Assembly: GCA_937900975.1 (NCBI GenBank)
Contig: CALCPC010000320.1
Location: 1 to 5,785, forward strand
DNA: 5,785 bases
Direction of reading: 5' to 3'
Source of the DNA: an uncultured Paracoccaceae bacterium
GTDB lineage: Bacteria > Pseudomonadota > Alphaproteobacteria > Rhodobacterales > Rhodobacteraceae
The notes under the pieces were generated by a model, which was not told the origin of the DNA, ran no database searches, and saw only the letters and a list, made by a program, of their open reading frames with translations. A program made the position numbers and the translations under genes. Below are positions 1 through 5,785 of this stretch, piece by piece. Every line of letters starts with the position of its first letter. Positions within the stretch are counted from its first letter, which is position 1.

Positions 1-98
1 GGGTCTTCGCTAGTCTCAACGCCGTAGGGGGGCGGGGATCTGAGCCCCGTCCCCGCCCGCGCGCCTGAATTCCCGATTGTTACAACCGCGGTGTTGCC
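1..98. other. Leader/intergenic stretch, possibly with the last codons of an upstream gene
   Basis: No complete gene fits here. The plus-strand frames are closed by TAG at 11-13, TAG at 25-27 and TGA at 66-68. An upstream gene entering the window would therefore end at one of these, and an end at 11-13 or 25-27 would place the hairpin at 30-58 just after the stop. In CUT1 operons the gene before the MalF-type permease is commonly the periplasmic solute-binding protein. Too few codons are visible to recognise one, so this is inference from gene order. No convincing -35/-10 promoter is seen, and the bases before the ATG at 99 have no strong Shine-Dalgarno sequence. Confidence 0.4.
30..58 (+). 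terminator. GC-rich hairpin, likely intercistronic attenuator or mRNA-stabilising stem
   Basis: A perfect 9-bp inverted repeat, GGGCGGGGA at 30-38 and TCCCCGCCC at 50-58, encloses an 11-base loop. A smaller nested stem (CGGGG/CCCCG) is an alternative fold. No U-run follows (the next bases are GCGCGCCTGAATT), so it is not a canonical intrinsic terminator. In binding-protein-dependent transporter operons, hairpins after the binding-protein gene often stabilise its mRNA or reduce read-through to the permeases. That role is inferred; the hairpin itself is seen directly. Confidence 0.45.
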
Positions 99-1046
99 AT
101 GTCCGACACGACCCCCGACCGCTTTGCGGCCTCAAAACCCTTGCGCGCAGCCCCCCAGCGCCGCGGCCTGTCGGATCGCGCGATTGCCTGGATCTTCGTC
201 GCGCCGACCATCTTTTTGCTGCTTGCGGTCAACATCTTCCCCTTGGTTTGGACCGTTTGGCTAAGCTTCACGAACTACCGCGTGAACCGGCCAAACGCTG
301 AGGTTTCCTGGGTCGGCACGCGGAATTATGAGCGCATCCTGACCGATCCCGACATTTGGGCCACGATGCAGGCCACGGCGCATTTCCTGGTCTGGACGCT
401 GGTTTTACAGGTGCTTTTGGGCTTTGCGCTGGCGTGGCTGATCAACCGCAAGTTTCGCGGCAACGACCTTTGGACCACGATCATCGTTTTGCCCATGATG
501 CTAAGCCCTGCCGTTGTCGGTAATTTTTGGACCTTTCTCTACCAGCCGCAGATCGGGCTTTTTAACTATGCGGTGTCGTTCCTGACCGGTGCCGATCCGA
601 CCAGCTTTTCGATGATCGGCGATGTTGCGCTGGCACCCTGGGCCATCGTTTTGGTCGACACCTGGATGTGGACGCCCTTTGTGATGCTGATTTGTCTGGC
701 TGGGCTGCGCTCCATCCCCGACAGCATCTATGAGGCGGCGGAATGCGACCGCGCGTCGAATTGGCGGCAGTTTTGGACGCTGACGGTGCCGATGGTGCTG
801 CCGTTTTTGATGCTGGCCGTTCTGTTTCGCGGGATCGAGAACTTCAAGATGTTCGATCTTGTGGTGCTACTGACCGGCGGGGGCCCGGGCAACGCAACGA
901 CGCTGACCGCGATCGACCTCAAACGCGAGGCGTTTGAGCGGTGGCGCACCGGTTTTGCCTCGGCTTACGCGGTGATCTTGTTTGTCACCGTCTTCGGCCT
1001 CGCCTCCATCTATGTCAAAGCCCTGAACCGGGTGAAGGAGCGCTAA
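99..1046 (+). CDS. ABC transporter permease, MalF-type (CUT1 carbohydrate/polyol importer)
   Basis: Inner-membrane permease of 315 residues, one half of the translocation channel of a binding-protein-dependent importer. A charged cytoplasmic N-terminus (residues 1-28) is followed by about six hydrophobic segments near 29-51, 94-116, 126-147, 178-203, 229-243 and 286-306. The cytoplasmic EAA loop that docks on the ATPase is at 212-231 (EAAECDRAS...LTVP), with Arg218 where the family usually has Gly. A GGGPGNATT segment at 260-268 is typical of MalF-like permeases. ATG 99 is the only reasonable start: the same frame has a TGA at 66-68 and no ATG, GTG or TTG in between. Its Shine-Dalgarno is weak. 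The stop is one base before the next permease. Family assignment is secure; the substrate is not readable from the sequence, although the downstream DHA kinase suggests a polyol or short ketose. Confidence 0.93.
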   Translation: MSDTTPDRFAASKPLRAAPQRRGLSDRAIAWIFVAPTIFLLLAVNIFPLVWTVWLSFTNYRVNRPNAEVSWVGTRNYERILTDPDIWATMQATAHFLVWTLVLQVLLGFALAWLINRKFRGNDLWTTIIVLPMMLSPAVVGNFWTFLYQPQIGLFNYAVSFLTGADPTSFSMIGDVALAPWAIVLVDTWMWTPFVMLICLAGLRSIPDSIYEAAECDRASNWRQFWTLTVPMVLPFLMLAVLFRGIENFKMFDLVVLLTGGGPGNATTLTAIDLKREAFERWRTGFASAYAVILFVTVFGLASIYVKALNRVKER

Positions 1047-1047
1047 G

Positions 1048-1983
1048 ATGAGCTTTTCGGTCACCGAGCCGTCGCCCGTGCAAAAATGGATCGCCGGCAC
1101 CTTGGTCGTGGTCTATGCGCTGATCACCATTTTGCCGTTGGTCTGGATCATTTCGACCAGCTTCAAGTCGCAGAACGACGCGATTGCTTACCCGCCGGAG
1201 CTGGTCAGCCCGGTCACGCTGGAAGGGTATGTCAATCTTTTCTCCACCCGGACACGGGCCAGCGCCGAGGACTTGGCCGCCAACCCGCCAGAGACCTGGT
1301 ACGACGAAATCGCCGCCGAGCGGGGCACGATCATCGTCGGACCCTCGCGGTTTGGAGAGCGGTTCTTGAATTCCGTCATCATCGGCTTTGGCTCGACATT
1401 CCTGTCGGTCTTTCTTGGAACGCTGGCCGCCTATGCGTTCAGCCGCTACAAAATCCCGCTTAAAGACGATCTTTTGTTCTTTATCCTCTCCACCCGCATG
1501 ATGCCGCCGATTGCCGTGGCCATCCCGATCTTCCTGATGTTCCGGGGCCTTGGGCTTAGCGATACGCATGCCGGGATGATCCTGCTTTACACGGCGGTGA
1601 ACCTGTCGCTTTCAGTGTGGCTTTTGAAAGGGTTTATCGACGAAATTCCGCGGGAATACGAAGAAGCGGCGCTGATCGACGGTTACACGCGCCTGCAGGC
1701 CTTCATCAAAGTGGTGCTGCCGCAGGCCGCGACCGGCATCGCGTCGACCGCGATATTCTGCCTGATCTTTGCTTGGAACGAATATGCGTTCGCTGTGCTG
1801 CTGACCTCTGGCAACGCGCAGACGGCGCCGCCGTTCATCCCGACCATTATCGGCGTCGGCGGCCAGGATTGGCCGGCTGTCGCAGCGGGGGCCACGATCT
1901 TTCTCGTGCCCGTGATGGTCTTCACCATTCTTCTGCGCAAACACCTTCTGCGCGGGATCACATTCGGAGCGGTGCGCAAATGA
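1048..1983 (+). CDS. ABC transporter permease, MalG-type (CUT1 carbohydrate/polyol importer)
   Basis: Partner permease of 311 residues that should pair with the preceding MalF-type protein. Hydrophobic segments lie near residues 16-37, 108-130, 142-165, 174-196, 228-252 and 277-297. The EAA loop at 206-225 is canonical (EAALIDGYTR...VVLP) with Gly212 present, and LKGFIDEIPREYEEAA just before it is typical of MalG-type proteins. The loop between the first two membrane segments (about 38-107) is longer than in common MalG homologues and rich in charged residues. This probably explains the length of 311, against about 275-295 usually. AAGGAG at 1035-1040, seven bases before ATG 1048, is a strong ribosome binding site located inside the end of the previous gene, so the two permeases are probably translationally coupled. 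The stop TGA overlaps the next ATG as ATGA. Confidence 0.93.
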   Translation: MSFSVTEPSPVQKWIAGTLVVVYALITILPLVWIISTSFKSQNDAIAYPPELVSPVTLEGYVNLFSTRTRASAEDLAANPPETWYDEIAAERGTIIVGPSRFGERFLNSVIIGFGSTFLSVFLGTLAAYAFSRYKIPLKDDLLFFILSTRMMPPIAVAIPIFLMFRGLGLSDTHAGMILLYTAVNLSLSVWLLKGFIDEIPREYEEAALIDGYTRLQAFIKVVLPQAATGIASTAIFCLIFAWNEYAFAVLLTSGNAQTAPPFIPTIIGVGGQDWPAVAAGATIFLVPVMVFTILLRKHLLRGITFGAVRK

Positions 1984-2168
1984 GGGACTTTTTCCAAGGA
2001 TTGCGCCGCGGTCGCCGCGGCCCGTGGGAGGCGGTGGCCTCCACATTGATTGCATTGGGTGTCGTCATGCTGATGCAGCCCTTTTTGCTGCTGGCCTTCA
2101 CATACTCGTTCCTTGTCACGCTGTTGGGCACGGTGATGTTTGTCGTCGTCAGCCATTTCCCGGACTGA
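1980..2168 (+). CDS. Small two-helix membrane protein in ABC transporter operon (unknown function)
   Basis: A 62-residue protein starting MRDFFQGL. Residues 9-14 read RRGRRG, encoded by a near-perfect 9-base tandem repeat at 2004-2021. From residue 18 to 58 there is no charged residue, enough for two membrane helices (about 18-38 and 40-58) with a break near Gln33-Pro34 or Thr41-Tyr42. By the positive-inside rule the arginine-rich N-terminus should be cytoplasmic. The start is set by the ATGA overlap with the MalG-type stop; GGAG at 1966-1969 lies ten bases upstream. The stop is five bases before the first ATPase. I do not recognise a named family. Small hydrophobic proteins accompany other alphaproteobacterial importers (for example GlpU in the rhizobial glycerol transporter operon), so an accessory or assembly subunit is plausible but inferred. 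Its packed position argues that it is a real gene. Confidence 0.78.
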   Translation: MRDFFQGLRRGRRGPWEAVASTLIALGVVMLMQPFLLLAFTYSFLVTLLGTVMFVVVSHFPD

Positions 2169-2173
2169 CGGCC

Positions 2174-3271
2174 ATGGCACAGATCCGTATCCAGAATGTC
2201 CGCAAGGAGTTCGGCAGCTTCACCGCCGTCGCTTCCTCTAGCTTCACGATCGAAGACGGCGAATTCTTCATGCTGCTCGGGCCATCGGGCTGCGGCAAGA
2301 CCACGACGCTGCGAATGATGGCCGGGCTTGATCTGCCGACATCGGGCCAGATCTTTATCGATGGAGAGGAAGTCGGCCAAAAGCGCGCGCGCGCCCGGGA
2401 CATCGCCTTCGTTTTCCAGATGTTCGCGCTCTACCCGCATATGAATGTGCGCCGCAATATCTCCTACCCGCTGTTCAGCCAGGGCATGTCCCGGGCCGAA
2501 GCGCGCGCGAAAGTGGGCGAAGTGGCCGAGATCTTGGGCATCACCCACATTCTGGATCGGCCCGTCGGCGGCCTGTCCGGCGGGGATCGGCAGCGCGTCG
2601 CGCTTGGCCGGGCGATTGTGCGCGACCCCAAGGCGTTCTTCATGGATGAGCCGCTTGGCGCGCTTGACGCCGAGTTTCGGGAACGGATGGCAGAGGAGTT
2701 GCGCGCGCTGCACGACCGGATGCGGGCGACGACCGTTTATGTGACCCACGATCAGTTGGAGGCGATGCAGATGGGCGACAAGATCGTGGTCATGAACCAC
2801 GGTGTGGTTGAGCAATTCGGCGCCCCGCAGGACATTTACGATTGGCCGGCGACGCGGTTCGTGGCGGCGTTTATCGGCGCGCCGGCGATGAATTTCCTCG
2901 ATTTCGAGGGGACGGTGGGACGCGGCGCAACAAGCCTGCGCCTGGGCGACGCCGAGATCGCAATCCCGATGTCGCGCGACGGTCGCGCCGGTGCGCTGAC
3001 CCTGGGCGTGCGCCCCGAACATATCCATCTGGACCCTGACGCGGCCTATCGGGGTGAGGTCGTCGCCGTCGAATACATGGGCACGACCCAGATCGTGTCG
3101 CTGCGCACGGCGCATGGCGCCCTGAAAGCGCGGGTGCCCGCGGGACAGCGGGTCGCGGTCGGCGCGTCGGTGGGCCTGCGTTTCGATGCGCGGACCCTGA
3201 CGGTGTTCGATGCGGCCAACGGACGGGCCTTGATCTCGGCGGCCAATGAAAAGGTGCTGTCGCATGGCTGA
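2174..3271 (+). CDS. ABC transporter ATP-binding protein, MalK/UgpC type (first of two)
   Basis: Cytoplasmic ATPase of 365 residues that powers the importer. Visible motifs: Walker A GPSGCGKT at 36-43, Q-loop Gln82, signature LSGGDRQR at 134-141 (Asp in place of the usual Gln/Glu), Walker B FFMDEP with Asp158 and catalytic Glu159, D-loop LGALD, and switch His192 (VTHD). Residues from about 240 to 350 form the OB-fold-like C-terminal domain of MalK-type ATPases, with GVRPEHIHL at 278-286. ATG 2174 is chosen because MAQIRIQNVRKEFG is the standard N-terminus of the family; the frame is open further upstream only as a shadow of the small membrane gene. There is no clear Shine-Dalgarno, so coupling to the small gene ending five bases earlier is likely. 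The last eight bases overlap the next gene. All catalytic residues are intact. Confidence 0.93.
   Translation: MAQIRIQNVRKEFGSFTAVASSSFTIEDGEFFMLLGPSGCGKTTTLRMMAGLDLPTSGQIFIDGEEVGQKRARARDIAFVFQMFALYPHMNVRRNISYPLFSQGMSRAEARAKVGEVAEILGITHILDRPVGGLSGGDRQRVALGRAIVRDPKAFFMDEPLGALDAEFRERMAEELRALHDRMRATTVYVTHDQLEAMQMGDKIVVMNHGVVEQFGAPQDIYDWPATRFVAAFIGAPAMNFLDFEGTVGRGATSLRLGDAEIAIPMSRDGRAGALTLGVRPEHIHLDPDAAYRGEVVAVEYMGTTQIVSLRTAHGALKARVPAGQRVAVGASVGLRFDARTLTVFDAANGRALISAANEKVLSHG
3251..3256 (+). promoter_or_regulatory. Ribosome binding site fixing the start of the second ATPase
   Basis: AAGGTG lies seven bases before ATG 3264, inside the end of the first ATPase gene. It favours ATG 3264 over the in-frame ATG at 3246, which would add an atypical MKRCCR extension and would place this site inside its own coding region. 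Confidence 0.65.
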
Positions 3272-4259
3272 GATCGTTCTTGATGGTGTGACCAAGCGGT
3301 TTGGCGACACGCTTGCGCTGGATGCGGTGTCGATGCGCGTGCCGGATGGGGCGTTCGTCGTCCTTTTGGGCCCGACCGGCGCGGGTAAGACGACGATCCT
3401 GCGCCTTGTCTCGGGGCTTGATGCGCCCGACGCCGGGACGGTTCTGATCGACGGCCAACCCATGGCAAGTGTCACGCCGGCAGAGCGCAATCTGGCAATG
3501 GTGTTCCAGCAGTACTCGCTTTACCCCCATATGAGTGTGCGCGAAAACCTGGCCTTTCCGCTGAAATCACCCCGCTTGAAAACACCGCCCGACCAGATCG
3601 CGGCCAAGATCGCCGCGGTTGCCGAGGTGCTTCAAATCTCCCATAAGCTCGACAACAAGGCGACGGCGCTGTCGGGTGGCGAGATGCAGCGCGTTTCCAT
3701 TGGCCGCGCGTTGGTGCGCCGCCCGGTCGCTTATCTGATGGATGAGCCGCTCAGCTCGCTTGACGCCAAACTCCGCACTGATTTGCGGGTGGAGTTGAAG
3801 GCGATCCAGGCTGAGACCGGCGGCACGTTTCTTTATGTCACCCACGACCAGATCGAGGCCATGACCATGGCCACGCATATCGGCGTTTTGGATCAAGGTC
3901 GGCTGGTGCAGTTCGGCAGCCCGCGTGAGATCTATGAGAACCCCGTCAGCCTTTACGCCGCCAGCCGCCTCGGCCAGCCGCGGATCAACATCCTGCCGGC
4001 GGCGGTGTTCGGCGCGCATCCCGCGGGTGCGGCCAGCATCGGACTGCGGCCCGAACAGATCGTGCAGGGTGAGGGGGCCGACAGCCTGGTCAAACGGGTG
4101 GAGCGTCTGGGCGACCAGACCCGGCTGCACCTGAGCTACCGCGCGCATGACATCGTCACCGTGACGGATGCGCATACCGGCCTGACCGCCGGCGACATCG
4201 TAAAAATCCGGCCAGAGAAGCCATACTATTTTGACGCCGACGGCGCGCGCCTGGCGTAA
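3264..4259 (+). CDS. ABC transporter ATP-binding protein, MalK/UgpC type (second of two)
   Basis: Second cytoplasmic ATPase, 331 residues, clearly paralogous to but different from the one before it. Motifs: Walker A GPTGAGKT at 36-43, Q-loop Gln82 (VFQQYSLYPHMSV), signature LSGGEMQR at 136-143, Walker B YLMDEP with Asp160 and Glu161, D-loop LSSLD, switch His194 (VTHD). The C-terminal regulatory domain (about 240-331) is shorter than in the first ATPase but keeps the GLRPEQI element at 260-266. It starts with an eight-base overlap on the previous gene, and its stop is 12 bases before the kinase start. Both ATPases keep every catalytic residue, so the motor is probably a heterodimer, as in the rhizobial glycerol importer GlpST. 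Two homodimers or a duplicated ATPase serving another importer are less likely alternatives. Confidence 0.93.
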   Translation: MAEIVLDGVTKRFGDTLALDAVSMRVPDGAFVVLLGPTGAGKTTILRLVSGLDAPDAGTVLIDGQPMASVTPAERNLAMVFQQYSLYPHMSVRENLAFPLKSPRLKTPPDQIAAKIAAVAEVLQISHKLDNKATALSGGEMQRVSIGRALVRRPVAYLMDEPLSSLDAKLRTDLRVELKAIQAETGGTFLYVTHDQIEAMTMATHIGVLDQGRLVQFGSPREIYENPVSLYAASRLGQPRINILPAAVFGAHPAGAASIGLRPEQIVQGEGADSLVKRVERLGDQTRLHLSYRAHDIVTVTDAHTGLTAGDIVKIRPEKPYYFDADGARLA

Positions 4260-4271
4260 GGGAGACGCAGC

Positions 4272-5564
4272 ATGACGCAGTTTATCAACAAGAAAGAAGA
4301 CATAGTCGCCGAAGCGGTCGATGGGCTTATCGCAACGTCTGGCGGGCGTCTGGCCCGGCTCGACGGCTATCCGCATATCCGCGTTGTGCTGCGCCGGGAT
4401 TGGAGCAAGTCGAAGGTGGCTGTCGTTTCGGGCGGCGGCGCGGGGCATGAGCCCGCGCATGCGGGTTTTGTCGGCCCGGGCATGTTGACCGCGGCGGTGT
4501 CGGGCGATGTCTTCGCCTCGCCGTCCGTCGATGCGGTTCTGGCGGCGATTCTGGCCGTCACGGGGCCCGCGGGCTGTTTGCTGGTGATCAAGAACTATAC
4601 CGGCGACCGGTTGAACTTTGGCCTCGCCGCCGAACGCGCGCGGGCCTTCGGGCTGAACGTTTCGATTGTGGTTGTGGACGATGACGTCGCGCTGCCGGAT
4701 TTGGCGCAGGCGCGCGGCGTTGCGGGGACGCTGTTTGTTCACAAGATTGCGGGCGCGCTTGCCGAAGCGGGGGCGGATCTTGGCACAGTGACCAAGGCGG
4801 CGGAGACCGTGATCGCGAAGGCCGCGACCATCGGCATGTCGCTTGACACCTGCACGGTGCCCGGTGCCTCGAAGGAGGCGCGGATCCCGACCGGCAAGGC
4901 AGAGCTTGGCCTCGGCATTCACGGCGAGGCTGGGGCGCACCAGGTCGATTATGAAAGCGCCGAGGCTGCGATGGCGACCGTTTTGGCGCGGCTCAAGACG
5001 CGGCTGGACCCCGATTTGCCGCATGTCGCGCTGTTGAACAATCTTGGCGGCGCGACGGTGTTGGAGATGCAGGTTCTGGCCTACGAGCTGGCGCGCTCCG
5101 AAATCTCGGCGCGTCTGCACGCGATTATCGGCCCGGCGACGACGATGACCTCGCTTGAAATGCGCGGGTTTTCGGTGTCGGTGCTGCCGGTCACGCCGGA
5201 TGAGCTGGCAGCGCTGCGCGCGCCCGTTGCGCTGCCGGCCTGGCCGGGGGTGTCGGACCTCGCGCCGGTGGATGTGATCGACTTGCCGGACGGCCTTCGC
5301 CCGATCCGCCCCATGGCCTCGGCGCATCCGCAAACCGAGGCGTTTCTTGTGCGCTGTTGCGAGGCGTTGATCGCAAGCGAAGCGGATCTCAACGCGCTTG
5401 ACGCGCAGGCCGGCGACGGCGACACGGGCTCCACGCTTGCCGGGGCTGCGCGGGCGCTGATCGGGGCGATGGACCGGCTGCCGCTTAGCGATCATACGCA
5501 GCTTTACCGCGCGATCGGGTTGGAATTGAGCGAGACGATGGGCGGCTCGTCGGGCGTTCTTTAG
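4272..5564 (+). CDS. ATP-dependent dihydroxyacetone kinase (DhaK-DhaL fusion), cut short by an in-frame TAG
   Basis: Single-chain DHA kinase of the Citrobacter freundii type, which converts DHA plus ATP to DHA phosphate in the cytoplasm. The DhaK substrate domain (about 1-335) is intact: SGGGAGHEPAHAG at 53-65 with His59, GDVFASPS at 78-85, NYTGDRLNFG at 108-117 with Asp112, and GLGIHGEAG at 213-221 with His217, the expected covalent DHA ligand. A linker leads to the DhaL ATP domain from about 352, with metal-binding Asp377, Asp382 and Asp384 in LDAQAGDGDTGST, and GGSSG at 425-429. Translation then stops at TAG 5562-5564 after 430 residues, while relatives have about 550. The frame continues as DhaL beyond the stop. 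The AAGGGAG at 4258-4264 sits seven bases before ATG 4272. The 430-residue product would lack most of the ATP-binding barrel and should be inactive alone. Erythrulose kinases (LerK, DerK) belong to the same family, so the substrate may not be DHA. Confidence 0.85.
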   Translation: MTQFINKKEDIVAEAVDGLIATSGGRLARLDGYPHIRVVLRRDWSKSKVAVVSGGGAGHEPAHAGFVGPGMLTAAVSGDVFASPSVDAVLAAILAVTGPAGCLLVIKNYTGDRLNFGLAAERARAFGLNVSIVVVDDDVALPDLAQARGVAGTLFVHKIAGALAEAGADLGTVTKAAETVIAKAATIGMSLDTCTVPGASKEARIPTGKAELGLGIHGEAGAHQVDYESAEAAMATVLARLKTRLDPDLPHVALLNNLGGATVLEMQVLAYELARSEISARLHAIIGPATTMTSLEMRGFSVSVLPVTPDELAALRAPVALPAWPGVSDLAPVDVIDLPDGLRPIRPMASAHPQTEAFLVRCCEALIASEADLNALDAQAGDGDTGSTLAGAARALIGAMDRLPLSDHTQLYRAIGLELSETMGGSSGVL

Positions 5565-5785
5565 GCGATCTTCTTTGCGGCTGCGGGCGACGCGGCGTCG
5601 TCGGGCATGCCGATGCGCGAGGCGCTGTCCGTGGGGCTTGCCCGAATGCAGCAGATCGGCGGCGCCAATCCCGGCGACCGAACCATGATCGATGCGTTGG
5701 AGCCGGCGCTGACGGCGCTTTCGGACAGTCTTGCCGCAGCCGCCACTGCCGCGCGCGAAGGCGCCGATAAAACGGCTCAGATGCC
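5565..5785 (+). pseudogene. Rest of the DhaL domain, in frame after the premature TAG (runs off the window)
   Basis: In the same frame as the kinase, 73 further codons stay open to the window edge. They begin AIFFAAAGDAASSGMPM and include GGANPGDRTMIDAL and then EPALTAL, a hallmark of the DhaL nucleotide-binding fold. Conservation on both sides of the stop, without a frame change, shows that the TAG interrupts one original gene. In-frame ATGs occur at 5607 and 5613, but I see no good ribosome binding site before them, so independent translation is unlikely. The true gene end lies outside the window. Confidence 0.8.

Noticed and set aside
77..85. Short palindrome TTGT-T-ACAA upstream of the first permease as an operator
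   Set aside because: Only four paired bases on each side, not repeated elsewhere in the leader, and expected by chance. No regulator gene is in view.
1617..1979. Longer version of the small membrane protein starting at 1617
   Set aside because: The upstream part overlaps the MalG-type gene in another frame and is arginine-rich without family features. The ATGA overlap at 1980 gives a natural start.
2024..2173. N-terminal extension of the first ATPase from an ATG at 2024
   Set aside because: The extra 50 residues overlap the small membrane gene in another frame and do not resemble the family. MAQIRIQNVRKEFG at 2174 is the normal ATPase N-terminus.
2383..2394. Six GC dinucleotide repeats (Z-DNA or slippage tract)
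   Set aside because: It codes for the Lys-Arg-Ala-Arg-Ala-Arg stretch of the first ATPase and fits GC-rich codon use; the frame is intact.
1958..3490. Minus-strand open frame (510 codons) opposite the small protein and first ATPase
   Set aside because: Same reason: it lies antisense to intact motif-bearing genes, with a composition typical of a GC-rich shadow frame.
3567..5495. Long minus-strand open frame (642 codons) opposite the second ATPase and kinase
   Set aside because: It is the antisense shadow of two well-supported genes in GC-rich DNA. The product is Arg/His/Gln-rich with no recognisable domain.
5562..5564. Frameshift as the cause of the kinase truncation
   Set aside because: DhaL sequence before and after the TAG is in the same frame, so no insertion or deletion is needed; one base substitution explains it.

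Overview
The window is a GC-rich (roughly 60-65% by eye), single-direction gene cluster that reads as one operon. It encodes most of a CUT1-type carbohydrate/polyol ABC importer followed by an ATP-dependent dihydroxyacetone (DHA) kinase. The base composition, codon preference and gene order (permease, permease, small membrane protein, ATPase, ATPase, kinase) suggest an alphaproteobacterium, most likely Rhodobacterales or a relative. That placement is inference from style and has not been tested by a search.

Layout. Bases 1-98 hold no complete gene. They contain a 9-bp GC-rich hairpin (30-58), which probably lies between an upstream gene just outside the window (expected to be the solute-binding protein) and the first permease. 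Next come a MalF-type permease (99-1046), a MalG-type permease (1048-1983), a 62-residue hydrophobic protein whose start overlaps the previous stop (1980-2168), a first MalK/UgpC-type ATPase (2174-3271) and a second, different ATPase (3264-4259). A DhaK-DhaL fusion kinase begins at 4272. Gaps are 1-12 bases or are replaced by overlaps, so the genes are probably co-transcribed and translationally coupled.

How the genes work together. The two permeases form the membrane channel and the two distinct ATPases form the motor. A binding protein must come from outside the window. The small protein may be an accessory subunit. The kinase would phosphorylate DHA, or a related ketose such as erythrulose, made from or delivered as the imported substrate.

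The most notable anomaly is an in-frame TAG at 5562-5564 inside the DhaL (ATP-binding) domain of the kinase. The same frame continues open and clearly homologous to DhaL up to the window edge, including a GGANPGDRTMIDAL block. This is a point nonsense codon, not a frameshift. It indicates a recently broken kinase gene, a sequence error, or (less likely) stop-codon readthrough. I saw no mobile element, CRISPR array, tRNA, rRNA or wholly new system.
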